Assembly: GCF_030150285.1 (NCBI RefSeq)
Contig: NZ_JASLGE010000086.1
Location: 1-59,489, forward strand
Direction of reading: 5' to 3'
Source: Pseudomonas sp.
GTDB lineage: Bacteria > Pseudomonadota > Gammaproteobacteria > Pseudomonadales > Pseudomonadaceae
Length of the DNA: 59,489 bases
Shown: piece after piece, positions 17,959-25,617 of the stretch
Layout: every line of letters starts with the position of its first letter
Numbering within the stretch: the stretch's first letter is position 1
Notes under the pieces: generated by a model
The model's database searches: none
What the model was told of the DNA's origin: nothing
What the model saw: only the letters and a program-made list of their open reading frames with translations
Translations under genes and position numbers: made by a program

Positions 17959-18561
17959 TTACAACACGATGGGTTTGCGCCCGGCGAACGAATGAGCAAG
18001 GGTACCGCCGTCCACAAGCTCCAGCTCCCCGCCCAATGGCACGCCGTGAGCAATACGCGAAGCAATCAGCCCCTTGCTGCTCAGCAACTGGGCAATGTAG
18101 TGCGCAGTGGCCTCGCCCTCGACCGTCGGGTTGGTCGCCAGAATCACTTCGCGAAAGGTGCCTTGAGTGGCAATCCGCTCCATTAATTGCGGAATACCAA
18201 TAGCATCAGGGCCAAGGCCATCAAGCGGCGACAAATGCCCCTTGAGTACAAAGTAACGGCCACGATAGCCGGTCTGCTCCACGGCATACACATCCATCGG
18301 CCCCTCCACCACGCAAAGCAACGTGTCATCGCGCTTCACATCCAGGCACTGCGGGCATAAATCATTTTCGGTCAAGGTTCTGCACAGACGACAATGCCCC
18401 ACCCCCTCCATTGCTTGGCTCAGCGCCAGCGCCAACCGTGAGCCGCCACTGCGATCACGTTCCAGCAGTTGCAGGGCCATGCGTTGTGCCGTCTTTTGGC
18501 CTACGCCCGGTAAAGTGCGCAAGGCATCGATCAATTGGCGAATAAGGGGGCTAAAGCTCAT
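17959..18561 (-). CDS. recR: Recombination mediator protein RecR
   Basis: A 200-residue RecR of the RecFOR pathway, which loads RecA at gaps. In order: helix-hairpin-helix (LRTLPGVGQKTAQRMA, residues 14-30), a zinc finger with CRLCRTLTENDLCPQC (about 57-72) and a Toprim domain beginning LLCVVEGPMDVYAVE. It is the last gene of the dnaX-ybaB-recR group. Confidence 0.96.
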   Translation of the reverse strand: MSFSPLIRQLIDALRTLPGVGQKTAQRMALQLLERDRSGGSRLALALSQAMEGVGHCRLCRTLTENDLCPQCLDVKRDDTLLCVVEGPMDVYAVEQTGYRGRYFVLKGHLSPLDGLGPDAIGIPQLMERIATQGTFREVILATNPTVEGEATAHYIAQLLSSKGLIASRIAHGVPLGGELELVDGGTLAHSFAGRKPIVL

Positions 18562-18638
18562 AGGGAAAGGTCCGACAAAACAACGAGAGGCGGTTTATAC
18601 CCGTGGGCCGGGTCAGCGTCAAATGCCCGGCAAACAGA

Positions 18639-18669
18639 CAAAAAAATGCCAGGCTCTCACCTGGCATTT
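18639..18669 (-). terminator. Terminator-like hairpin between ybaB and recR
   Basis: Arms AAATGCCAGG / CCTGGCATTT with a 6-base loop, followed on the minus strand by a run of seven T. It could reduce read-through from ybaB into recR. Confidence 0.7.
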
Positions 18670-18679
18670 GATACGCGCT

Positions 18680-19018
18680 TTAGAAAGGCAACTTCATGCC
18701 CGGCGGCAGTTGCATGCCGGCGGTCACGCCAGACATTTTGTCCTGGCTGTTAGCTTCGATCTTACGCACAGCGTCATTCACGGCGGCCGCGAACAGGTCT
18801 TCCAGTACTTCGCGATCATCCTCACTCACGCCTTCCAGCAGTGTCGGGTCGATGCTGACGCGTTTGACGTCATGACGACCGGTCATGACCACCGTCACCA
18901 TATCGCCACCGGCTTTGCCGGTCACTTCTGCATTGGCCAGTTCTTCCTGCATCTTGGCCATCTTTTCTTGCATCTGCTGCGCCTGCTTCATCAGGCCGGC
19001 CATGCCACCTTTCATCAT
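18680..19018 (-). CDS. ybaB: Nucleoid-associated protein, YbaB/EbfC family
   Basis: A 112-residue dimeric DNA-binding protein of the YbaB family. It has the conserved KGGMAGLMKQAQQMQ N-terminal helix, a central TGRHDVKRVSID and a Met-rich C-terminus. The ATG at 19018 was chosen because GAGGTGA is correctly spaced eight bases before it; a GTG three codons earlier lies inside that site. It lies between dnaX and recR as in most proteobacteria. Confidence 0.95.
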   Translation of the reverse strand: MMKGGMAGLMKQAQQMQEKMAKMQEELANAEVTGKAGGDMVTVVMTGRHDVKRVSIDPTLLEGVSEDDREVLEDLFAAAVNDAVRKIEANSQDKMSGVTAGMQLPPGMKLPF

Positions 19019-19095
19019 GGGAATCACCTCAAACGTTATTTGGACAATGCACCCGCGATCACGATAACCCCGGGCTGTAAGTTTCCAGGTTGACG

Positions 19096-21141
19096 CTACG
19101 AAGCCTGAGCTTGAGCAACGTCAACCGGTTGAATGGTGTCGTCACGCACCACCGCGCCGAACTGCTGCATCATGTGCTGAACCCTTGGGTCAGCGTAAAT
19201 GGACGCTTCGGCCTGGCGCTGGCGCTCGGCCCGCCAACGGGAGGCAGCCTGTGCAGGCGTTTCCTGCTCCGGCTGGACCAGTTCGATCGTCACTTTCAGT
19301 GTGCGCTGCAAGTACTGGTTCAGCGCATCATTAAGACGGCGTTGCTGGGTCGGGTTAAACAGTGCGCTATGGGCCGGGTCAAGGTGCAGTAACCAATCAT
19401 CACCTTCGGCAGCGATCAGGGTGCAGTTGGCACCAATGCTTGCCGTCATGCCCGACACCGGTAATTTGGGGAACATGTTCAGCCATTCAAGGGCCAGCCC
19501 CGTTGCCGGCATTGCCGCCGGTAGCGGCTCGGGCTCAGGCGCGGGCTCAGCGGTGTGCTCACTGGCCAGATCGTCCAGGTAGCTATACGCCGCCGAGTCC
19601 ATGTCGGGCTCGATGTAGTCTTCATCCAGTGGCGGTTCGTCATCGCGATCCATCCCGCTCGCAGCGGCATCGACTTGCGCGGGCGCGGGCTCAACCTCCG
19701 GTGCTGCCACCCATTCCGGGGCATCTGGCACCACGCTGTCAGGGACCGGCAGCGGCATCGGCGCAAGCGCTGGCGGCTCGCCCAGGGTATCCAGCACCGG
19801 CTCAGCTACGGCGTTAGCGTCAACACGCGGCGCAGCGGGCTCGTTCCAGGGCAAGTCCACCTCAGGTGGCTCCGGCGCAGGCGCAGGAGCAGCCTGAAGC
19901 GCCGGCGGCCTGGCCACTTCAACGACAGGCGCTGGCTGCGGGAGCGATTCGAGCACTGGCGCAACCGCCGTTGGAGCAGCCACGGTGCGGGCGGAATCAA
20001 CTGTGGCCTGGCTGATCCCCACCGACTTTAGCGGCTGACTCGGCGCATCTGCCGTGTCTGCTGGGCGGAAAGCCAGCATCCTCAGCAGGACCATCTCGAA
20101 GCCGCCTCGCGGGTCGGGGGCCAACGGTAAATCACGGCGGCCAATCAGACCCATCTGGTAATAAAACTGCACGTCTTCAGCAGGCAACGCGTTAGCAAGT
20201 GCCAGCACCCGGTCCCGATCCCCGTGACCGTTATCCACACCCTCAGGCAGCGCCTGCGCAATCGCCACGCGGTGGAACACGTTAAGGATTTCGGACAGCA
20301 CGCCATTCCAGTCAGGGCCTTGCTCAGCCAAATGAGCCACGGCTTCCAGCAACCCTCGCGCATCGCCCTGAATCAAGGCATGCAGCAGGTCGAACACCTG
20401 GCCGTGATCCAGAGTACCCAACATGGCCCGCACATCCGAGGCCAGTACCTTGCCTTCACCGAACGCAATCGCCTGATCGGTCAGGCTCATCGCATCCCGC
20501 ATCGAGCCGTCGGCAGCGCGCCCCAGCAGCCACAATGCATCATCTTCAAACGGTACATTTTCAACACTCAACACATGGGTCAAGTGCTCGACCACACGCT
20601 CAGGCGTCATATTCTTCAACGAGAACTGCAAGCACCGAGACAGAATGGTTGCCGGCAACTTCTGCGGGTCAGTGGTCGCCAGGATGAACTTGACGTAGGG
20701 CGGTGGTTCTTCAAGGGTTTTAAGCAGCGCATTGAACGAATGGCTGGACAGCATGTGCACTTCGTCGATCAGGTAGACCTTAAAGCGCCCACGGCTTGGC
20801 GCGTACTGCACATTGTCGAGCAGTTCCCGCGTGTCTTCGACCTTGGTACGGCTCGCGGCGTCGATTTCGATCAAGTCGACAAAACGCCCCTCATCGATTT
20901 CGCGGCACACCGAACACGTCCCGCACGGGGTCGAGGTGATACCTGTTTCACAATTCAGGCATTTGGCAATGATGCGCGCAATGGTGGTCTTACCGACGCC
21001 GCGCGTGCCCGTGAACAAGTACGCGTGGTGCAGGCGCTGACTGTCCAGAGCATTGATCAAAGCCTTGAGCACATGGGTCTGGCCGACCATTTCGCGGAAC
21101 GAGCGCGGACGCCATTTACGTGCAAGAACCTGATAACTCAT
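19096..21141 (-). CDS. dnaX: DNA polymerase III subunits gamma/tau
   Basis: A 681-residue clamp-loader ATPase. Walker A GTRGVGKTTIARI is near residue 45, the zinc module CLNCETGITSTPCGTCSVC follows at about 63-81, and Walker B YLIDEVHMLS is near 124. A long Pro/Ala/Glu-rich linker (about residues 370-540) leads to the C-terminal tau domain that binds the polymerase and DnaB. No A-AAA-AAG-type slippery heptamer was noticed, so a gamma form made by frameshifting as in E. coli is not evident. Confidence 0.97.
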   Translation of the reverse strand: MSYQVLARKWRPRSFREMVGQTHVLKALINALDSQRLHHAYLFTGTRGVGKTTIARIIAKCLNCETGITSTPCGTCSVCREIDEGRFVDLIEIDAASRTKVEDTRELLDNVQYAPSRGRFKVYLIDEVHMLSSHSFNALLKTLEEPPPYVKFILATTDPQKLPATILSRCLQFSLKNMTPERVVEHLTHVLSVENVPFEDDALWLLGRAADGSMRDAMSLTDQAIAFGEGKVLASDVRAMLGTLDHGQVFDLLHALIQGDARGLLEAVAHLAEQGPDWNGVLSEILNVFHRVAIAQALPEGVDNGHGDRDRVLALANALPAEDVQFYYQMGLIGRRDLPLAPDPRGGFEMVLLRMLAFRPADTADAPSQPLKSVGISQATVDSARTVAAPTAVAPVLESLPQPAPVVEVARPPALQAAPAPAPEPPEVDLPWNEPAAPRVDANAVAEPVLDTLGEPPALAPMPLPVPDSVVPDAPEWVAAPEVEPAPAQVDAAASGMDRDDEPPLDEDYIEPDMDSAAYSYLDDLASEHTAEPAPEPEPLPAAMPATGLALEWLNMFPKLPVSGMTASIGANCTLIAAEGDDWLLHLDPAHSALFNPTQQRRLNDALNQYLQRTLKVTIELVQPEQETPAQAASRWRAERQRQAEASIYADPRVQHMMQQFGAVVRDDTIQPVDVAQAQAS

Positions 21142-21377
21142 TGATAACCGTCGCGTCTGAAAAGCAGAGGGGGCTAATGCTAGCGGAGCAGGGGCAAAAT
21201 TGCATCCGATGCGCTCGCCTAATCTGACGTGCCACGCGTTGAAGCGCTAAATGGGGCAAAAAACGTGTAGACGCAGGTCGGCTCCCAAAGCCGTCAGTTT
21301 AAGTTGGAACTGGAGGGGCGGCAGTCGCATGGATCTGAGCTACCGCGTCGTACAAAGGAACAGATTCTCGGAGTGCC
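21142..21377. other. Gap upstream of dnaX
   Basis: 236 bases with no supported gene. It probably contains the dnaX promoter (minus strand); no motif is clear enough to mark. Confidence 0.4.
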
Positions 21378-21770
21378 CTATTGTGGCAATGGCCCACAGG
21401 CCTCAATAAGCCTGCCATCAGTACGGCTATCGACATCACCCGCTGCCCCGATGTACACATCGGTATTCGGCCACTTCGGTTTAACCCGAATGCAGTGCGA
21501 CTTTCCACCGTTAGTCCAGTCGAACTCCATAAAAAATTGCTTGCTGGGGAAGATGTGCCCTGCGCCACCCGTGGCTTCACCCGGGTAAATCTCACCTTTT
21601 GAGATATCGTGCTGAACATTCAGAATGTAACCGAGACGCCCCTGCCCCTTTTCAGAGAAATGGAAGCTCACTTGAGGAGTGGCGACAAGCCAAAAGACGA
21701 AGGGGGCGAGCAATAGCGCCATCACCCAGCGCCAGAAATACCGCTTCGGTTTATTGGCAGGCGTGGTCAC
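21378..21770 (-). CDS. Hypothetical membrane-anchored protein
   Basis: 130 residues, not recognised. One hydrophobic segment (about residues 14-29, WVMALLLAPFVFWLVA) follows a positive N-terminus (KPKRYFWRW); the rest is a soluble, probably periplasmic domain with FMEFDWTNGG and two Cys (near 93 and 125) that could form a disulphide. A GGGGAG lies 12 bases before the ATG, a little far. It sits between dnaX and the left att repeat, where many Pseudomonas have only the SRP RNA gene, so it may be a leftover of an older insertion. It is isolated on this strand. Confidence 0.55.
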   Translation of the reverse strand: MTTPANKPKRYFWRWVMALLLAPFVFWLVATPQVSFHFSEKGQGRLGYILNVQHDISKGEIYPGEATGGAGHIFPSKQFFMEFDWTNGGKSHCIRVKPKWPNTDVYIGAAGDVDSRTDGRLIEACGPLPQ

Positions 21771-21917
21771 GTGTGCCGTCTCCCCAGCTTGAACGCGGCA
21801 AGGCTAAAACTTCGTCCATTAGTATCTTCTACTACTGCAGCAGTACTTTTTTCAGGAGGATTATCGATGTGAGGTGTACGACAAGCTTTAAGGCTTGGAG
21901 TATCGTCGATTGTGGTA

Positions 21918-22003
21918 CCCAGCACAGCACTTAGGTGTCCTGAACGCTGTCACATATCGAGATTATTTACTGATAAATCCTTGTAGAATCAAGGAGTTAT
22001 AGA
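21918..22003. repeat. Diverged extension of the att repeat, including the SRP RNA terminator
   Basis: This stretch matches 30696-30787 imperfectly: a shared CAGCACAGC, GCTGTCACA, TCGAGATT and an exact AATCCTTGTAGAATCAAGGA. Read on the minus strand the last part forms a short hairpin TCCTTG-N6-CAAGGA followed by T residues, the likely terminator of the SRP RNA. The duplication around the island is therefore longer than the perfect core. Confidence 0.6.
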
Positions 22004-22077
22004 ATGGAGGCAACCCCATCAGCCACACCCCGGCACACAATGTTCCCGCTGTGGCTGCTTCCTTCCGGATCTGACCA
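22004..22077 (-). mobile_element. Left attachment repeat (attL): SRP RNA 3' part
   Basis: 74 bases, ATGGAGGCAACCC to ATCTGACCA, identical to 30788-30861. They cover the apical hairpin and 3' strand of the 4.5S RNA on the minus strand (GGTCAG, GGAAGGAAGCAGCC in the RNA sense). The copy lies 168 bases before the integrase start. It marks the left end of the integrated element. Confidence 0.88.
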
Positions 22078-22135
22078 TGTGGCATGCAAGCATGCTCGGT
22101 AATCGTTGCAAGCCATATGGGGTAAGGGTTTCAGG
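22004..22135 (-). ncRNA. Second SRP-RNA-like sequence with an altered 5' half
   Basis: On the minus strand the conserved 3' two thirds are intact, but the 5' third differs from the real gene at 30790-30902. It keeps GCAACGATTACC, then has GAGCATGCTTGCATGCC in place of CGTTAA. Its far 5' part contains ACCCCAT, which could pair with ATGGGGT near the 3' end, so a rod-like fold is still possible. It is more likely a recombination product or attP-derived copy than a working RNA. No promoter was identified. Confidence 0.35.
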
Positions 22136-22226
22136 CTTTTGAGGTTGCTTCCAATCACCCGTGCCAACACGTCACACGGGCAGTCAAACATCCGGGGTGC
22201 AGTCAGCATTGTTCCACTCGACTGTT

Positions 22227-22238
22227 CCACTTTGGTGT
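22227..22238 (+). repeat. 12-base motif shared by both ends of the element
   Basis: CCACTTTGGTGT occurs here, just before the integrase ATG, and again at 30710-30721 near the right end. A related pair TGTTCCACT repeats at 22210 and 22223. These are candidate integrase arm-binding sites. Confidence 0.4.
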
Positions 22239-22245
22239 ACCACTT

Positions 22246-23544
22246 ATGGCCTACATCGTCCGCCGCAACTCCATTTACTACATGAATCTGCGGCTGCCCA
22301 AGCACCTATTCCCCAAACGCCACACCTTGCGCTTCAGCCTCAACTTGCGAGAGCGTCAGTCCGCATTATTCACAGCAAGCCACATTGCTCAGAAGGTGCA
22401 CGAGCATTTGCTCGAACATCCCCTAGCAGACCTTCAGACGCTCCGTACGCTGTGTGTCGGGTGGCGAGACGCTACACCTGCACCAGCAATTCAATCTGTC
22501 ATACAGCGCCCCTCAGCCATTACACCCAAGCAAGTCAGCGGCAGCCCTACCCTTGGCACCCTATCCAAGCGATACATCGAGGAAGGTAAACGTGGTGGCA
22601 CATGGCGTGAAGTGAGCACACACGAAGTGGAACGCTCACTGCGAGATTTGTTTGAGTTGATGGGCGACATGCCAATAGCTGCATTTGATGTTCACCAAGC
22701 CCGGCTGTTGAAAGATCGCTTGAGCCGTTGCCCGCAATACTTCGGACTAAAGCCCGAGTTCGCTGGTAAAACTTTGCTTCAGGTGGTTGAGTCTGGTGGC
22801 ACTTACAAAGCTGTCACCGCAGTTACGGTGAACAATCGTCTGCGCAAACTCTCAGCATTTATGAACTGGTGCAAAACCAACGGGTACATTCAAGACAATC
22901 CCTTGACCGGGCTCAAGATGATGACGGGCTCTGCAAAGGAAGCACGTTTATCATTTGAACAGCGTGACCTGACCGCCCTTCTCGACCTGAATGCACTGAA
23001 AACTGAAGCTCGCAAACATCCTTGGCGCTACTGGATACCATTGCTGGGCCGCTACACCGGCGCTCGACTGGAAGAGTTGTGTCAGCTACGAGTCGATGAC
23101 TTTGTTGAGCAACAAGGCATTCAATGCATCCGCGTAGATGACAGCAGCGAAGGTCAGAAGCTGAAGAATGCAAGCAGCCGACGCATGCTGCCAGTACACC
23201 CGCTTCTGGTTGAGTTGGGGTTACTGCGGCATGTTGAGTCAGCCAAAGCCACTGGAACCCATAGATTGTTCCCTGAGCTTGAACCTGTACGGGGAAAGCT
23301 GGGGCATGCTCCCTCCAAGTGGTTTGGGAGGTACAAGGTTAAGCGCGGGATTGATGACAGCAAGAAGACATTCCACAGTTTTCGACACACGCTTATTGAT
23401 GATCTGCGGGATGCTGGCGTGCAAGACTCGCTGATCAAAAGAATCGTTGGGCATGAGGACAATGCCGTCACTTTCGGCGTCTACGGCAGCAGGACTCCAC
23501 TGAAAGCTATGAAAGAAGCCTTGCAGCACATCGGCAAACCTTAA
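22246..23544 (+). CDS. Tyrosine recombinase (phage-type integrase)
   Basis: A 432-residue site-specific integrase. The N-terminus (MAYIVRRNSIYYMNLRLPK) is the small DUF6538-type beta region seen in many Pseudomonas and Vibrio island integrases; a core-binding helical domain follows at about 110-220. The catalytic domain has GARLEEL (Arg near 274), HSFRH (near 378) and GHEDNAVTFGVYG (His and the nucleophilic Tyr near 403-414). It lies next to the left att repeat and is the expected enzyme for integration into the SRP RNA gene. The ribosome site is weak. Confidence 0.93.
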   Translation: MAYIVRRNSIYYMNLRLPKHLFPKRHTLRFSLNLRERQSALFTASHIAQKVHEHLLEHPLADLQTLRTLCVGWRDATPAPAIQSVIQRPSAITPKQVSGSPTLGTLSKRYIEEGKRGGTWREVSTHEVERSLRDLFELMGDMPIAAFDVHQARLLKDRLSRCPQYFGLKPEFAGKTLLQVVESGGTYKAVTAVTVNNRLRKLSAFMNWCKTNGYIQDNPLTGLKMMTGSAKEARLSFEQRDLTALLDLNALKTEARKHPWRYWIPLLGRYTGARLEELCQLRVDDFVEQQGIQCIRVDDSSEGQKLKNASSRRMLPVHPLLVELGLLRHVESAKATGTHRLFPELEPVRGKLGHAPSKWFGRYKVKRGIDDSKKTFHSFRHTLIDDLRDAGVQDSLIKRIVGHEDNAVTFGVYGSRTPLKAMKEALQHIGKP

Positions 23545-23612
23545 ATAGTTGTTGCCAAGAGAATAATTATCACATATAGTTATTGATCGCATTAAACTGC
23601 GACAGACATCCT

Positions 23613-23668
23613 TAAGCCTCCCCCGCGACCACTGCTCAAACAGTGCCTTGCCAGTTGAGGCTTTTTTT
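23613..23668 (+). terminator. Terminator after the integrase gene
   Basis: Arms AAGCCTC and GAGGCTT separated by about 37 bases, with the second arm followed by a run of T (CTTTTTTTAT). The long loop makes it an imperfect but plausible intrinsic terminator. Confidence 0.6.
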
Positions 23669-23746
23669 ATGTCTGCGATTTGCCCAAATAATCGGCAATG
23701 CCACGAGGTAACGCCAATGAACTGAACTTGAACAGGAGATTTTCCA

Positions 23747-24631
23747 ATGCAGCACGCACTCGCCTTAAATTTGACCGACACCACCAACCACGCTGCAAAT
23801 GATGATGCCCCCTGCAAGGCGACAGCCCTACTAGATCCGCGCGAAAACAAAGTCCTCGTTCTCCATGCGATGGGCATGTCTCGCCGAAAGATCATGGAGG
23901 CTGCGGGTGAAACCGAGCACTTCGTTCGTCGAGTCACCAAGGGCGTACCTGTAACTGACAAACTCCCAACATCTCCCTTCGAGCGAGCAGTCGCACAGTG
24001 CTACCCATTAGCGATTCGTCGCACCGGAATCATGGACCACCAGCTTCGATCGGTAATGAATGAATGCTATGGCGTTGAGTGGGACACCGAAAAAGGCAAG
24101 TACAAAGGACGATATACTGCCGACCATCTCAAGCGAGTGAGGGAAAAGATTCGTGAGCGCGCTACAGCAGAAGGACATTCGGTTATCTTCGTGATGGACT
24201 GGATCAATGCTGACGCACCATTTGAGTCGAACACGAAAATCACGCAATGCGCCTTGAATCTACAAGATGCTATTCAAGATGCTGTCGATGATTTCATGCT
24301 GGCATTTGGAATGCAGCATGCTGAAGAAGGAGTTGATCTTGCAGTGGCTAGGAACAAGCAAGAGTTTGCAGCACGTCGGCACATCCTTAAGCTGGCAGTC
24401 AAAGGGCTATCCAATGAACCTGTTGCAAGATTACAGGAGCGAACCTTGGATCAGGTCAATAAGCTCGCAGGAACTCCAGATGCTCCCGGCGTGAGGGTTA
24501 CAGTGATCAAGCTCCACCATCCCGAACCAAAAGGGAATGATGCATTCTTGGATTACTGCGAAGGACAGGGTTGGTTGCACCCTGATCATTATCCAGAAGT
24601 TGAGCTCGCGATTTCATCGGCTGGGTACTGA
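23747..24631 (+). CDS. Unrecognised element-borne protein with a helix-turn-helix-like N-terminus
   Basis: 294 residues, family not recognised. Residues ~27-65 (RENKVLVLHAMGMSRRKI, then GETEHFVRRVT) look like a helix-turn-helix that reads as a DNA-binding domain. The middle (65-170) is mixed and has a short Cys-containing stretch, ERAVAQCYPLAIRRTG. The C-terminal third is acidic and helical. The layout loosely recalls FlhC-like activators, but this is only an impression. AGGAG is well placed before the ATG. The palindrome-rich stretch 24718-25100 lies directly downstream, so a replication or transfer role is possible but unproven. Confidence 0.75.
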   Translation: MQHALALNLTDTTNHAANDDAPCKATALLDPRENKVLVLHAMGMSRRKIMEAAGETEHFVRRVTKGVPVTDKLPTSPFERAVAQCYPLAIRRTGIMDHQLRSVMNECYGVEWDTEKGKYKGRYTADHLKRVREKIRERATAEGHSVIFVMDWINADAPFESNTKITQCALNLQDAIQDAVDDFMLAFGMQHAEEGVDLAVARNKQEFAARRHILKLAVKGLSNEPVARLQERTLDQVNKLAGTPDAPGVRVTVIKLHHPEPKGNDAFLDYCEGQGWLHPDHYPEVELAISSAGY

Positions 24632-25130
24632 TAGAGGGATCACCCAGTCACGCCCACCATATATATACAGCGGGAGCGGGTGGGCGTTTGGCCCGCGTTA
24701 CCCTTACACCATGTATTACATGCTATAGCATGTGAGCCCATGCCCTTACGGGCCACCCCACCACCACCGACCTGACGGTCGAACACAGTAACAATCAATG
24801 ATTAACACAAATCAAAGCTTCGCTTTTAAGCCCTGATTCTACTTATGTGCCGAGCACATGTATGCCATACACTATCAAGCAAAGAGCAAAAGCTTAAAAG
24901 CCTTCTGTCTGTATCGACAGATGATTGGTAAAGCGCAAGAGCTTAAGAGCGGTGGTGGTTTTACTGACGTCAGATCACGAGCATTATCTTCCTGTGCACT
25001 ATGCACAGAATATACATACAGTGTTCAATCAATTATAAATGTACTGCACTTGATCCAGATTGTTGTGTTCGGCAAGAGTTTTCTATCGACAAATCGACAA
25101 CTATTTATTGACTTTTATTTGCAGATTTGA
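24632..25130. other. Palindrome-rich, AT-rich non-coding stretch (possible origin or transfer region)
   Basis: About 500 bases without a convincing gene, becoming AT-rich to the right. It has a cluster of short dyads: ACATGCTATAGCATGT (24718-24733, perfect), ATGTGC-CGA-GCACAT (24845-24859), TCTGT-ATCG-ACAGA (24908-24921) and CTGTGCA-CTA-TGCACAG (24992-25008). A tandem ATCGACAA-ATCGACAA follows at 25085-25100. An open frame at 24858-25130 overlaps these dyads, has no ribosome site and was not accepted. The arrangement resembles iteron or oriT regions, but no known origin type is recognised. Confidence 0.45.
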
Positions 25131-25159
25131 TTGACAAAACAGCGATTATTTTGTATACT
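25131..25159 (+). promoter_or_regulatory. Near-consensus sigma-70 promoter in the element
   Basis: TTGACA (25131-25136), 17-base spacer, TATACT (25154-25159). Only the last position of the -10 hexamer region is not the textbook TATAAT. Start of transcription is expected near 25166. It is the strongest promoter seen in the island. Confidence 0.8.
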
Positions 25160-25165
25160 TAACAC

Positions 25166-25303
25166 ATTAGAGAAGAAACTAACCACGCAGCGCTTTCTAG
25201 TTCGCTGCTTGATTAGTTGAGGTTGATATTTCTCCTTAAGCTTTATCATCCACTTCACTAATCCCTCTTGAATAAGCCCACCTAAAATCGTGGGCTTTTT
25301 TTT
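25166..25303 (+). ncRNA. Putative leader RNA or small RNA ending at an intrinsic terminator
   Basis: The predicted transcript of about 138 bases contains a two-part hairpin, AACTAA (25177-25182) with TTAGTT (25213-25218) and GCAGCG (25187-25192) with CGCTGC (25203-25208). It ends in a textbook terminator: AGCCCAC / GTGGGCT with an 8-base loop and eight T (25275-25303). No open frame of note lies inside. It could be a free small RNA, a plasmid-type antisense regulator, or an attenuator for the zinc-ribbon gene that begins 63 bases later. Confidence 0.5.
25275..25303 (+). terminator. Intrinsic terminator in the leader of the zinc-ribbon gene
   Basis: Seven-base stem AGCCCAC / GTGGGCT with loop CTAAAATC and a run of eight T. 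It lies between the strong promoter and the downstream gene, so it would block most transcripts unless regulated. Confidence 0.85.
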
Positions 25304-25365
25304 CGCCTGTAAGAAAATCTAATCGAAAAACCAAACAATCACCTATCCAAAGGAGGTAATTTATC

Positions 25366-25617
25366 GTGTCGAATACACATATTTGTAAACAATGTGGAAA
25401 GAGTCTAGCTGGCAAATACGGCAATGCAAGGCATTGTTCGCATAGTTGTAGATCGAAAACATGGAGGGCAATGCAAACCCCGTCAATCTCGGTAAAGTTG
25501 AAACTAACAAAACCTCAGTTTGACACTCTCAAGAGTCAAGCTGACAGCACCAACCTATTGATCAATCAGTTCATTATCAGCAAAGCTATGAGTGCTTCTG
25601 GTGGCTTGAGTTTATGA
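25366..25617 (+). CDS. Small zinc-ribbon / ribbon-helix-helix protein
   Basis: 83 residues, family not recognised. The N-terminus has CKQCG and CSHSC, a four-cysteine zinc-ribbon-like motif (about residues 7-28). Residues ~40-75 read as a short beta strand (SISVKLKLT) and two helices (KPQFDTLKSQADS, NLLINQFIISKAM), the pattern of ribbon-helix-helix DNA-binding proteins. It starts with GTG, preceded by a full AAGGAGGT seven bases away. The next gene overlaps its stop by 4 bases. A role as copy-number or transcription regulator is inferred. Confidence 0.65.
   Translation: MSNTHICKQCGKSLAGKYGNARHCSHSCRSKTWRAMQTPSISVKLKLTKPQFDTLKSQADSTNLLINQFIISKAMSASGGLSL

Noticed and set aside
19096..21141. 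Programmed frameshift in dnaX giving a separate gamma subunit
   Set aside because: No E. coli-type slippery A-AAA-AAG was noticed on the coding strand; only the full-length 681-residue reading is supported.
24858..25130. 90-residue open frame between the 294-residue gene and the leader promoter
   Set aside because: No ribosome site. It crosses several palindromes, the composition is atypical and it ends just before the promoter.
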